Origin: CAWKAV01 sp963847735
GTDB lineage: Bacteria; Desulfobacterota; Desulfuromonadia; Desulfuromonadales; BM103
NCBI GenBank assembly: GCA_963847735.1
Contig: CAWKAV010000016.1
Span: 496,001 to 560,000 of the forward strand
DNA length: 64,000 bases
Direction of reading: 5' to 3'
Below are positions 20,291 to 29,176 of the stretch, piece after piece (position 1 is the stretch's first letter; each line of letters opens with the position of its first letter). A model generated the notes under the pieces. It was not told the origin of the DNA and did not search any database. It saw only the letters and a program-made list of their open reading frames with translations. Both the position numbers and the translations under genes were made by a program.

Positions 20291-20524
20291 ATGCAGGCGG
20301 TCACCTTCAACGATATCGTCACTACCCTCGAAGTCGACCCGTCCTTAAGCCTTGAACAGGAGCAGAACCTGGTGGCCTATATCGGTTCCTTGCCGCGTGA
20401 TCTGAGATTCGGTCTGGTCAAGTCCCTGATAAAAATCCCCAAAATTGCAGCACTGCTCTGTAAGGATGATTATGATGACGTCATTCTCGAAGCGATCGAA
20501 ACCATCAGTCGGGAAGCGTCTTAA
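20291..20524 (+). CDS. Small conserved-looking protein between AAA and VWA genes
   Basis: 77 residues beginning 4 nt after the ATPase stop and ending 24 nt before the VWA gene, so it lies inside a tight operon. It is acidic and helical: FNDIVTTLEVDPSLSLEQEQ, LPRDLRFGLVKSLIKIP and DDYDDVILEAIETI. No cysteines suitable for metal binding and no known motif. It may be an adaptor for the ATPase; that is inference from position only. Confidence 0.6.
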   Translation: MQAVTFNDIVTTLEVDPSLSLEQEQNLVAYIGSLPRDLRFGLVKSLIKIPKIAALLCKDDYDDVILEAIETISREAS

Positions 20525-20548
20525 GGTAGTGACGAGTGACGAGGGGCT

Positions 20549-21781
20549 TTGAACGCTGAAATCCTGAAATTCTCACCCACCAGCAAGATTGCTGTCGATC
20601 CGCAGCGGGTTGTCGAAAACGCGGTGGTACGTCTGCTCAGGAACATGCCCTTCTATGGACATCTACTGCTCGGTTTGCGGCGGCGCATCGAGGCGGGGCG
20701 CTGTGCCGTCGGGGTGACGGTCGCCAACGGCACGCCGACCCTCTGCATCGATTCAGATCGTTTCTCCGTCTACCCGGTTGTTGAGCAGCTGGCTTTGCTG
20801 GAACATGGCATCAAGCACCTGTTGCACCTGCATCCGGTCCGTGGACGCGGTGTGCACCGTCTGACCTGGGATGCCGCCTGCGACCTGGCGATCAATCCTT
20901 GCATTGCAAACATGCCGATCGAGGCGCTGCAACCGGAAAAATTCAAGCTGGATAAGGGGTTGGCGGCAGAGGAATATGCCCGCTTGCTGACAGCCTTTTT
21001 CGATACCGGAAACCTTGAAGGCGCCGGAATCGGTAACGCAGGCCAGGATGCCGGAGATCTGCACGGTGTCGGAAACGAGGAGGTTTCATCACCGCAGGCC
21101 GCATCGGCTATTGACGATCACACGATCTGGGGCGAGGCTGACAGCACTCCTGAATGCCTCGCCGAACAGGTGGTTCGCGATCTGGTCCGGGAAGCCCATC
21201 ACAAGGCGCATGGCGAGGTGCCGGAGGACGTCAGAGGCGTGGTGCAGGGCTGGCTGGCGCCACCGGAGATTCCGTGGCGGCAGGTGCTGCGCCAGTTTGT
21301 CGGCACCGCCGGGCGCATCGGCAGACAGAGCACCTGGCAGCGCCAGCACCGGCGTTTTCAGTACAATACTCCGGGAACCCGCAAGCGACGGCAACTGAAC
21401 CTGCTGGTCGCGATAGATGTCAGCGAGTCGACCGATGAAGGTCCTTTGCGGGAAGCCTTCGCCCGCGAGCTACTGCAGATCGCCCGCGGCCGCGACAGTC
21501 GCATCACGGTGCTTTATGCAAACAGCCGCATTCGACGCATCGACCGGTTTCGCAGCAGTCAGGTCGTGGCGGAAGTGATCCATGGTGGTGGCTTCACGGA
21601 CCTGCGGCCGGTGTTCGAGTACGCCAAAAAAATGCATCCCCTGCCGGCGGCGATTGTCTATCTGACCGATGGTTATGGCCCCGCTCCGGAGAAGATGGAG
21701 TTGCCGACGCTCTGGGTGCTGACGCCGGAGGGGCGGAAACCGGTGGCTTGGGGGGTGGAGTTGCAGCTTGGTCAGGGATGA
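20549..21781 (+). CDS. DUF2201 putative metallopeptidase / VWA-like protein
   Basis: 410 residues starting at TTG 20549 behind GAGGGG. The N-terminal DUF2201 domain has LEHGIKHLLHLHPVRGRG and TWDAACDLAIN, where the usual HEIxH-type metal motif appears as HGIKHLLHLH. After a variable acidic linker (about 150-200) comes the VWA-like part: LNLLVAIDVSESTD with a MIDAS-like DxSxS, VLYANSRIRRI, GGGFTDLRPVFEYAKK and AIVYLTDGYG. Such proteins form pairs with MoxR ATPases, as here. The operon's physiological target is unknown. Confidence 0.82.
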   Translation: MNAEILKFSPTSKIAVDPQRVVENAVVRLLRNMPFYGHLLLGLRRRIEAGRCAVGVTVANGTPTLCIDSDRFSVYPVVEQLALLEHGIKHLLHLHPVRGRGVHRLTWDAACDLAINPCIANMPIEALQPEKFKLDKGLAAEEYARLLTAFFDTGNLEGAGIGNAGQDAGDLHGVGNEEVSSPQAASAIDDHTIWGEADSTPECLAEQVVRDLVREAHHKAHGEVPEDVRGVVQGWLAPPEIPWRQVLRQFVGTAGRIGRQSTWQRQHRRFQYNTPGTRKRRQLNLLVAIDVSESTDEGPLREAFARELLQIARGRDSRITVLYANSRIRRIDRFRSSQVVAEVIHGGGFTDLRPVFEYAKKMHPLPAAIVYLTDGYGPAPEKMELPTLWVLTPEGRKPVAWGVELQLGQG

Positions 21782-21798
21782 AGAAAGGAACTTGTCAG

Positions 21799-22578
21799 AT
21801 GCGAAACAGATTGGAATTTGACGACAACGGCACCGGTTTGCCGGTGGTGCTGATTCACGGTTTTCCCCTCAATCGGCAGATGTGGCGACCCCAGGTGACA
21901 GCTCTTGTCAATGCCGGTTATCGGGTGATCTGCCCTGATTTGCCCGGCTTTGGCCAAAGCGCGCCGCTTGATGGCGACTCCTCCATGACCGCCTATGCCG
22001 ATGCGGTGGTCGGGCTGCTCGACGAACTCGGCATCGAAAAAGCCGTGATCGGCGGCATGTCGATGGGCGGCTACGTGCTGCTGAACCTGGCTGAACGTTA
22101 TTCCGAACGATTACTCGGTGCGATGTTCCTGGTGACCCGTGCGGCGGCCGACGATGCGGCAGGCAAGCAGAAACGCACCCTGCTGGCAGGGGAGGTGAAA
22201 AGCGGCAACCGCATGATCGTTCCGGACGCCTTTGCCCAAGTGCTGTTCGCTCCCGACACTCAACAGGAAAAGCCGGACCTGATCAGCGCGGTGCGCCGTT
22301 GGATGGAAGCGACTCCTGCCGAGGGGGTCGTCGGTGGCCTGCTGGCGATGCGCGACAGGAATGACTACGTTGGTCGGCTTGCCGGGCTGAACCTGCCGGC
22401 GCTGGTGGTCGGCGCCGAACTGGATGCGGCTGTGCCGTTTGAGCACGCACAGGTCCTGGCAGCCAATCTGCCGGAGGCCTTGTTGCGGATTGTGCCGGCG
22501 GCAGGTCATATGGCCAACCTGGAACAGCCCGGGGCATACAATCAATATTTATTCGAGTTTCTGTCGAAATTCCGGTGA
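21799..22578 (+). CDS. Alpha/beta hydrolase
   Basis: 259 residues. I use ATG 21799 with AAAGGA 9 nt upstream; an in-frame GTG at 21748 would overlap the VWA gene. Oxyanion segment VLIHGFPLN, nucleophile elbow GGMSMGGYV (serine), acid region VVGAELDAAVPFEHA and catalytic histidine in PAAGHMANLEQP are all present. It resembles 3-oxoadipate enol-lactonase/carboxylesterase-type hydrolases but the substrate cannot be assigned. It follows the VWA gene by 17 nt and probably ends that operon. Confidence 0.85.
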   Translation: MRNRLEFDDNGTGLPVVLIHGFPLNRQMWRPQVTALVNAGYRVICPDLPGFGQSAPLDGDSSMTAYADAVVGLLDELGIEKAVIGGMSMGGYVLLNLAERYSERLLGAMFLVTRAAADDAAGKQKRTLLAGEVKSGNRMIVPDAFAQVLFAPDTQQEKPDLISAVRRWMEATPAEGVVGGLLAMRDRNDYVGRLAGLNLPALVVGAELDAAVPFEHAQVLAANLPEALLRIVPAAGHMANLEQPGAYNQYLFEFLSKFR

Positions 22579-22762
22579 GAATAGCGCTCGATTGGGTTGA
22601 GCAGACTGTACATATCAATAATCACGGTGTTTAATAGGGCTTGGCATGATATAGATGACAACAATCGTGCCCCGGCTGGTAACCCGATAACCAGCCCGCT
22701 ACCGGCACCGGCGTTGAGACGGCTCGTGACGATGCATACAAACCCCGAACCTCCGGAACATT

Positions 22763-24078
22763 ATGATTCCATACACCTCTATTCTGCTTGAGATCGCCCT
22801 CCCTGTGCTGTTGATGTTTGCTTTAGAGCGATTTGCGGTCTTACGGTTTCTGCGAACGCCCGGCCAGATCGCCTGGGTGCGTGATCATGCCTGGCTTCAC
22901 CCCAACTCCATCAGCAGGGCACGCTACCCAATGGGGGTCATCTCCGTGATCCTCCTGTACATGGGCTTTCACCGCACATGTTTCCTGTTTTTCACCTTCT
23001 GGATGATTACCGACATCACCGACGGCGATATCGCCCGCAGGTGCGACCTGTACACCGAGGAGGGGGAGACCATCGATCCCCTCTCCGACAAGCTCATGTA
23101 CATCCCCATGCTGGTCTATCTCGCCTGGATTGGCTGGTTCGACCCGCTGCTGGTTGGCCTGTTCCTGGTCTTCGACATTACGGCCAGGTTTCCCGTTACT
23201 TCCTTACCATCAAGGCCGCCAACCTGTTCGGCAAGGCCAAGACATTTCTGGTCGTCGTGCTGCTGATCGTTCTCGGGCTCGAGTGGATCTACGGTCCGCT
23301 GCCCCTGCTGGGCCGGTCCATCCAGCCGCTCCTTGGCATGTGCGCCTTTCTGGCTTTCTGCTCCACTGCCTTCAAGCTGATTCCCAACTACTGGTACGCG
23401 AATATCCTGAGTCTGATGAACCTGGTCTGCGGGCTTGCCGGTTGCTGGGTGATCCTCAGTGGAAGGCCTCCGGTCTATGCGCTGGGCCTGGTTTTCCTGG
23501 GACAGTTCCTGGACCTTTTCGATGGCAGGGCAGCACAACGCTGGGGTTCTACGCCCAGAGGTGATGTGTTCGATGACGTGGCCGACGGGACCAGCTTCGG
23601 GCTCACCGTCGGACTGATCGTTGCCACCTCGTTCAGCAACTTGTGGCTCGGCGTGGCCATCGGCTGTCTCTACCTGGCCGCGGTCGTCTACCGACTGGTT
23701 CGCTTCGTGGTTGAAAAACGCAAGGCAGGCATCACTGGCGGCGTGGCGGCTTTCTCGGGGATGCCCTCCCCTGGAGGAGCTCTTATTGCCGGAACCACCT
23801 GCGTTCTGATGCCAGGTCTGCTCTCCGGGTTGATCGTGATCGTCACTTCGCTGCTGATGATCTCCCGGGTCCCTTATGCCCACTTTGGCCGGGCCATCCT
23901 GCCGAAAATACCCAGGGTGGCAAGGGTCCTCTTTCTGGGCGGATTCCTTTTCATGCTGGCCCTGGGAGTACGCCGCGATCATTACCTCGTCCCTTTAATC
24001 ATCTCCTTCATCGCGGCCCTGGCCTACCTGGCCTCGCCCCTGTACTGGAGAGCTGAAGAACAAACCTCCCCGGACTGA
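22763..24078 (+). pseudogene. Tandem CDP-alcohol phosphatidyltransferase, one frameshift
   Basis: Two CDP-alcohol phosphotransferase domains in one gene. The first carries a complete motif, DGDIARRCDLYTEEGETIDP plus LSD, matching DG-x2-AR-x8-G-x3-D-x3-D. The second has DGRAAQRWGSTPRGDVFDDV plus AD, with Q instead of the second motif residue R and a spacer one residue shorter. The frame breaks near 23190, where ATTACGGCC appears to lack one G; after restoring it VFDIT continues as GQVSRYFLTIKAANLF. About 438 residues with 10 or more membrane segments. The family makes phosphatidylglycerol phosphate, phosphatidylserine, or related lipids. The span is 3n+2, fitting a single deletion, which may be a sequencing error. 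Confidence 0.75.
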
Positions 24079-24151
24079 CCGGTTTGTCGAGCATGAACAT
24101 CTTCATCCTGTCAGGCTGCCGGGTCGCAGACCATTAACCGGAGAGTATGAA

Positions 24152-24556
24152 ATGAATCAACCTCAACCGATGACCGAAGAGTCGGTCAGGGAAATCCTGC
24201 AAGCTGCCGGTGCGCGGGTTATGTCGCGTGGCGGTCGTACCGAGAACTACAGCGCCCCCCGGGAATTTTCTTTCGAGGTCAAGGGCGCTTTTTTGAATGG
24301 CCTGGTGCTGCATATCGTTGCCCGACAGTATGATTACCGGGATCCCTGGGAGGCCACCGGTCGGATTAACGAGATGGTCGATGTGGCACTGTTGCGTGAC
24401 GGGGCTTACTCGGCACTGCCGAAAGGCTATGAATGGTTCCAGGGTAAGGATGAGGAGACCGGTGTCGATGAGGTCGGGCTTAAAGAGATCGTTGTCTGCG
24501 TCAAGGACCTTAATCCCAAGCTGTTCAAACTTCAGGGGCTGACGGGAGATTTTTAG
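24152..24556 (+). CDS. Conserved hypothetical protein
   Basis: 134 residues with a ribosome site GGAGAG before ATG 24152. The protein is soluble, has no signal peptide, and alternates predicted strands and helices (PREFSFEVKGAFLNGLVLHI, GLKEIVVCVKDLNPKLFKLQ). I do not recognise the family. It starts 73 nt after the lipid synthase gene and converges on the sigma-54 activator. Confidence 0.65.
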   Translation: MNQPQPMTEESVREILQAAGARVMSRGGRTENYSAPREFSFEVKGAFLNGLVLHIVARQYDYRDPWEATGRINEMVDVALLRDGAYSALPKGYEWFQGKDEETGVDEVGLKEIVVCVKDLNPKLFKLQGLTGDF

Positions 24557-24601
24557 ACTTGTCCGGCAATCCTGAAATCCCGCGGTGCGGTCGCCGTCTG
24601 T

Positions 24602-26137
24602 CTAATCTGTTCGGAACTGTTTCCAGTCTATACCGAGCCGACGTATCTTGGCTCTGAGGGTGTGGGGGTTGATTTCCAGCAACCTGGCCGCCCCTCGCTT
24701 GCCTTCGATCCTGCCTCCGGTCATCGATAAAGCCTGTTCGATGTGTGTGGCTATTGCGCAATTGAGAGATACCATCGGAGCTTCACCGGGCAAAGGCAGG
24801 GCAGTTGGCGGCCTCTTTTCTGCCGGTCGCGGAGACTCCAGGCCAAGGGCCTTGCCGATCTCGAGGGTTCGGCCGTTTCCAAGGATCACGGCCCTTTCCA
24901 TAACCGCAGACAGCTCCCGGACATTGCCAGGCCAGTCGTACGACATCAGCAGCCCGTTCTCTTCACGGTCGGGGGTGAGAGGTAATGCGCCGAGGCGCTT
25001 CGTCGCACGTAAGGCAAAGTGGGCGGCAAGGGTCGGGATGTCCTCCTGGCGCTCGCGAAGCGGCGGGATGAGGATCGGGAAGACCGCAATTCGATACCAC
25101 AGGTCTTCCCGGAATTGTCGCTCGGCGACCATGCTGCGAAGATCACGATGGGTCGCGGCGATGATCCGCACATCGACAGCCAGTGATCGCTGGCCACCAA
25201 CCCTTTCAAAAGTTCCATCCTGAAGCACGCGCAGCAACCTGACCTGCGCCTGTAAAGGAAGGTCGCCAATTTCATCAAGAAAGAGAGTCCCGCCGTTGGC
25301 CCGTTCGAACCAGCCTTTGCGGAGGTTCTCCGCTCCGGAAAAGCTGCCGCGTTCATGGCCGAAGAGATGGGAATCGATCAACTCCGGCGGGATGGCGCCA
25401 GAGTTGACCCTCAGAAAAGGGCCATTGGCGCGGCGTGATCGTGTATGCAGGGCTCTGGCCACGACCTCTTTGCCGGAGCCGGTCTCGCCAAGTAAAAGCA
25501 CGGGCACGTCGGCGCCGCCCACCTGCTCAATCCGCTCGCAGACCCCTTTCAGACCTGATTCGGCACCGATGATGGATTCGCTGATGTCCTGTCGATCCAA
25601 CCTCGAGAGCAGCGACCGGTTGTCTGCTTCGACCTTCTCGCGCAGGTTGTCCAACTCCTGGATATGCCGGTGGTTGACCACGGCGGCGGCCAATGGCGCC
25701 TGAAGATCCCTGAACAGACGAATCGTCTCCGCCCGGACCTTTGATCCGGGCAGTTTCCAGATGCATACGCCCACAGGTTTGCCTGCCAGGGCAAGGGGGG
25801 CCGTGATCAGCGCTCCCTGTACATGCTGCGGGATGAGCTCGACAAGTTCAGCCGGTATCTGCCCCGGTTTGTTAATCAGTAGTTCGTCTGCAAAGAACCA
25901 GTTCAGGATTTCTTCATGATGTTTAATCGGACAGCGTGTGAAGTCTTCGTTAGCGGTTTTTGACGGACAACTGGCGACCGTTTGAATCCAGTCTCCGGCC
26001 AGACCGAGCCTGCGGACCACTACCGCCTCTGCTGCTACGAAAGGGCGTATGTGTTCAAAGACTTTGGGCAGGGAACCCGTCAGGTCGGTCTGGAGCGCAA
26101 TCTCCCGCCAGATTGCGCTCACAATAAATTCTGTCAT
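24602..26137 (-). CDS. Sigma-54-dependent transcriptional activator with GAF domain (NorR/FhlA-like)
   Basis: 511 residues. Residues about 20-165 form a GAF-type sensor; about 190-420 form the AAA+ domain with Walker A GETGSGKEVVARAL, Walker B GTLFLDEIGDLP and DVRIIAATHRDL; the C-terminus has a Fis-type helix-turn-helix (GKRGAARLLEINPHTLRAKI). The sigma-54 contact loop, normally GAFTGA, reads GSFSGA (bases 25331-25348), an unusual variant with Thr changed to Ser. It is divergent from the TSUP transporter, whose promoter has a -24/-12 element, so it is probably that gene's activator. The ligand of the GAF domain is unknown. Confidence 0.9.
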   Translation of the reverse strand: MTEFIVSAIWREIALQTDLTGSLPKVFEHIRPFVAAEAVVVRRLGLAGDWIQTVASCPSKTANEDFTRCPIKHHEEILNWFFADELLINKPGQIPAELVELIPQHVQGALITAPLALAGKPVGVCIWKLPGSKVRAETIRLFRDLQAPLAAAVVNHRHIQELDNLREKVEADNRSLLSRLDRQDISESIIGAESGLKGVCERIEQVGGADVPVLLLGETGSGKEVVARALHTRSRRANGPFLRVNSGAIPPELIDSHLFGHERGSFSGAENLRKGWFERANGGTLFLDEIGDLPLQAQVRLLRVLQDGTFERVGGQRSLAVDVRIIAATHRDLRSMVAERQFREDLWYRIAVFPILIPPLRERQEDIPTLAAHFALRATKRLGALPLTPDREENGLLMSYDWPGNVRELSAVMERAVILGNGRTLEIGKALGLESPRPAEKRPPTALPLPGEAPMVSLNCAIATHIEQALSMTGGRIEGKRGAARLLEINPHTLRAKIRRLGIDWKQFRTD

Positions 26138-26150
26138 ATTTGCTACCCCT

Positions 26151-26183
26151 GTTAAATATCATGGAAATAATATTATATTTAAC
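26151..26183. promoter_or_regulatory. Inverted repeat, candidate activator-binding site
   Basis: GTTAAATAT (26151-26159) and ATATTTAAC (26175-26183) form perfect 9-bp arms around a 15-nt AT-rich spacer, just 14 nt upstream of the activator start and about 130 nt upstream of the sigma-54 promoter. The distance suits an upstream activating sequence for the divergent gene and autoregulation of the activator. Binding is inferred. Confidence 0.5.
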
Positions 26184-26314
26184 GGAAAAAGCAAATAAGA
26201 AAAACCTCGCCAGCGTGACTAGCGCACAATCATCTTCGGCCACATTCTCCTAATAGTACGAAAACAAAGGCAATTCTTGTTTATTGTGCAGATTCTTCGC
26301 AACAGATTGTCTTG

Positions 26315-26330
26315 CGGCACGGCTGTTGCT
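26315..26330 (+). promoter_or_regulatory. Sigma-54 (-24/-12) promoter of the TSUP gene
   Basis: CGGCACGGCTGTTGCT has the invariant GG (26316-26317) and GC (26328-26329) exactly 10 nt apart and matches the consensus tGGCAC-N5-TTGCw at all but the first base. It lies 46 nt before the transporter's ATG, with transcription expected to begin near 26341. Confidence 0.8.
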
Positions 26331-26375
26331 GATACGACTTGTCAGGAACGTCAATTGAAGGCAAGGAGAAGATGT

Positions 26376-27296
26376 ATGACTTTTCGTGGTGTTTCGGAAC
26401 CTTTCCTCGGGCACATGCTGAAAAAGCGGCGTATTTATGTCTGGTGTGCAACGGTTGCACTTATCGTCGGGTTGCTGCTGCTCGAAATCGCATTTCCGGG
26501 CATGCACATATTTACCAAGATCAGTGAACAGCAGTCTGCGCTGGTGGTGCTGATGGTCTTTTCCGTGGCCCTGTTCTGCGAATTTATCGATTCAACTCTT
26601 GGCATGGGTTACGGTACGACCCTGACGCCCCTGCTGTTGATTAGCGGCTTCAGCCCCCTTCAGGTTGTGCCCTGCATCCTGCTCAGCGAACTCGTGACAG
26701 GCCTTGCTGCAGGAATCATGCACCAGCGTGACGGCAACGTCGATTTTTTCAACGATGCCATTGCACGAAAGACGGTTTTCTTGTTGTCGATACTGAGTGT
26801 CGCCGGAGCAGTCACGGCCGTATTCATTGCCGTGCGAATTCCCAAAATCTGGCTCAACGGCATTATTGCCGTCATCATCCTTTCCGTCGGCATCACCATC
26901 CTGGCGACTATTCGCTGCCAGATCCGTTACCGGGCAAGGCACATTATTCTGGTGGGCGGCGTCGCCGCTTTCAACAAGGGCTTGAGTGGGGGAGGATATG
27001 GACCGCTCGTGACTGCCGGCCAGATTGTCTCGGGATTGTCCACAAAACAGGCGGTGGCGATCACCTCATTTGCCGAAAGCCTGACTTGCGCCGTTGGCTT
27101 GTTGGCCTACGTCCTCCTGCAGAAAGGACGGCTTGATTTTTCGCTTGCCATGCCGCTCCTTATGGGGGCCGTGCTTTCTGTGCCGATGGCCACGCTGGCT
27201 GTACGCTGCCTGCCGGAGAAATTGATGCGAACCAGCGTCGGCGTGATGACCTGCCTGCTCGGTCTGTTCAGCCTCTGCAAAGTCCTCGCCGGCTGA
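26376..27296 (+). CDS. TauE/SafE (TSUP) family anion exporter
   Basis: 306 residues from ATG 26376, which follows AAGGAGA; the longer frame would include the promoter. About eight transmembrane helices. Two repeated halves with the TSUP signatures FIDSTLGMGYGTTLTPLLL and FNKGLSGGGYGPLVTAGQ are seen. Members export sulfite, sulfoacetate, sulfolactate or other small organic anions. The neighbouring sigma-54 activator and promoter imply inducible expression, perhaps by the exported compound. An N-terminal extension of about 30 residues precedes the first helix. Confidence 0.85.
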   Translation: MTFRGVSEPFLGHMLKKRRIYVWCATVALIVGLLLLEIAFPGMHIFTKISEQQSALVVLMVFSVALFCEFIDSTLGMGYGTTLTPLLLISGFSPLQVVPCILLSELVTGLAAGIMHQRDGNVDFFNDAIARKTVFLLSILSVAGAVTAVFIAVRIPKIWLNGIIAVIILSVGITILATIRCQIRYRARHIILVGGVAAFNKGLSGGGYGPLVTAGQIVSGLSTKQAVAITSFAESLTCAVGLLAYVLLQKGRLDFSLAMPLLMGAVLSVPMATLAVRCLPEKLMRTSVGVMTCLLGLFSLCKVLAG

Positions 27297-27447
27297 GACC
27301 ACTGGCAGCTTGCCCTTTCTCAAGAACCGGCTTGACCGTGAAGGCCCTTGAGATTTTCGGGGCATCATGCTAAAAACTTCCTGCTGGCCCTGATCGGCGC
27401 AGAGACTTGACTCTATGACTTTGCGCCCATGCCTTTTCGAGATCATT

Positions 27448-28044
27448 ATGGACAAACTGCTCTTTTTCTTCGTTCTGATCGCCATTTACCTGATCGCTGC
27501 AATTCCAACCGGTGTCATCCTTTCCCGGTTGATGGGTGGTGAGGATGTGCGCGAAAAAGGCAGTGGCAATATCGGCGCCACCAATGTCTACCGGGTGGCC
27601 GGTAAATTGGCCGGCATCCTGACCCTGATCGGTGACACGATGAAAGGTTTTCTGCCGCTGCTGGCGTACAAAAGCTGGCTTTCACCGACGCCGGCGCAAC
27701 TCGGTATTGCCAGTGTGGTGGCCATTATTGCGCACTGCTATCCCGTTTATCTGAAATTCGAGGGTGGCAAGGGCATTGCCACCGCTCTCGGTATTTTTCT
27801 GGTTCTCTCCCCGCCGGTCGTGCTCGGTGCCGCTGTCGTTTTTGCCCTGGCGGTCGGTATCACCCGTTTAGTTTCGCTGGGCTCGGTTCTGGCCATCATG
27901 TCGGCACCCTTGCTGATTCTGCTGTTGGACCAACCTCAAGCCATTTTCCTGACCACCTTGTTTATTACCACGCTGGTGGTTTGGCGGCATCGCAGCAATA
28001 TCCGCCGGATTCTGGACGGAACGGAAAATCGTTTCAAAGCGTAA
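27448..28044 (+). CDS. plsY: Glycerol-3-phosphate acyltransferase PlsY
   Basis: 198 residues, five transmembrane helices. The family's three cytosolic motifs are present: EKGSGNIGATNVYRV, GDTMKGFLPLL near helix 2-3, and KFEGGKGIATALG; VVWRHRSNIRRILDGTENRF closes the protein as usual. It transfers acyl groups from acyl-phosphate to glycerol 3-phosphate in the inner membrane, the first step of phospholipid synthesis. I start at ATG 27448; an ATG at 27415 is in frame but adds a non-conserved stretch. The mltG gene follows after 92 nt. Confidence 0.92.
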   Translation: MDKLLFFFVLIAIYLIAAIPTGVILSRLMGGEDVREKGSGNIGATNVYRVAGKLAGILTLIGDTMKGFLPLLAYKSWLSPTPAQLGIASVVAIIAHCYPVYLKFEGGKGIATALGIFLVLSPPVVLGAAVVFALAVGITRLVSLGSVLAIMSAPLLILLLDQPQAIFLTTLFITTLVVWRHRSNIRRILDGTENRFKA

Positions 28045-28136
28045 CGAACCACCTCAAACAGCTCCTGTCCTTGACTTTTCACGGCAAGGCTCCAACAATA
28101 CCCAGGTGTCTTACCAACCAATTCCGGACAATTTCA

Positions 28137-29141
28137 ATGACCTTGCGCCCTGGAAAGCTGATAATAATTGCCTGTGTCCTGGGATGTCTCGTTCTTCTGG
28201 GCGCTGGTTTCTGGTTGCTGGACTTCACAGCGACAGCCATCATTCCAAAAGGCCCGCAAGTTGTCGAAATCAAACCAGGTAACTCTTTCACCCAGATTGC
28301 CAAACAGTTACAGGGAGCAGGCATCATCAGCGACGCCAAGCGCTTCACCCTGCTGGCTCACTGGAGGAATGCGACCGGCCAGATTCAGGCTGGCGAATAC
28401 CTCTTTGAAGCAGCCACCAAGCCGGAAGAAGTTCTTGCCCGGCTGGTCGCTGGCGATATCCGCAAGTTCAAGATCACTATTCCCGAAGGATTCAACCTGC
28501 ACGAGATTACCGCTCGCCTGGAAGAAACCGGTATCGGCTCTGCTGAAGAGTTCCTGGCCTTTTGCTACAATACTAAATTCTTGAATGAACTGGGCATCGA
28601 GGCCGAATCACTGGAAGGCTACCTTTTCCCTGAGACCTATACGTACTCATCGTCGACAACAATACGCCAACTGCTGGGTGCCATGGTTTCCCAGCTGCGC
28701 GCCCATATATCACCTGAACTTCTGGAACGTGCCGCAACCCTGAACCTGAACCGCCATCAACTGATTACCCTGGCTTCTATCATCCAGAAAGAAGCGGGCA
28801 ATATCATGGAGATGCCGTTAATCTCGGCGGTCTTTCATAATCGCCTGAAGCGTGGCATTGCCCTACAGGCCGATCCGACTGTGATTTACGGCATTTCCGG
28901 TTTTGACGGCAACCTCACCCGTAAGCACCTGGAGATGCCGACCCCTTATAATACCTACCGTAAAAGAGGGCTGCCCCCGGGACCGATTGCCAGCCCGGGG
29001 CAATCAGCTCTGCATGCGGCCGCAAACCCGGCCGCGAGCAATGACCTCTATTTTGTGGCACGCGGTGACGGTACCCATGAGTTCAGTGCCAGCCTGCAGG
29101 ATCACAATCGCGCTGTGCAGCGCTATCAATTGCGTCACTGA
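28137..29141 (+). CDS. mltG: Endolytic murein transglycosylase MltG
   Basis: 334 residues: an N-terminal membrane anchor (LIIIACVLGCLVLLGAGFWLL), a LysM-like segment (VVEIKPGNSFTQIAKQL), then the YceG/MltG catalytic domain with SLEGYLFPETY, the catalytic glutamate in IIQKEAGN, and NTYRKRGLPPGPIASPG. It cleaves nascent glycan strands in the periplasm and sets chain length. ATG 28137 gives the expected short cytoplasmic tail; the upstream in-frame region overlaps plsY. The gene lies directly downstream of plsY, two envelope functions together. Confidence 0.92.
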   Translation: MTLRPGKLIIIACVLGCLVLLGAGFWLLDFTATAIIPKGPQVVEIKPGNSFTQIAKQLQGAGIISDAKRFTLLAHWRNATGQIQAGEYLFEAATKPEEVLARLVAGDIRKFKITIPEGFNLHEITARLEETGIGSAEEFLAFCYNTKFLNELGIEAESLEGYLFPETYTYSSSTTIRQLLGAMVSQLRAHISPELLERAATLNLNRHQLITLASIIQKEAGNIMEMPLISAVFHNRLKRGIALQADPTVIYGISGFDGNLTRKHLEMPTPYNTYRKRGLPPGPIASPGQSALHAAANPAASNDLYFVARGDGTHEFSASLQDHNRAVQRYQLRH

Positions 29142-29176
29142 GATACCTGTGATGATTGATAAGGGAGGCAACGGAG

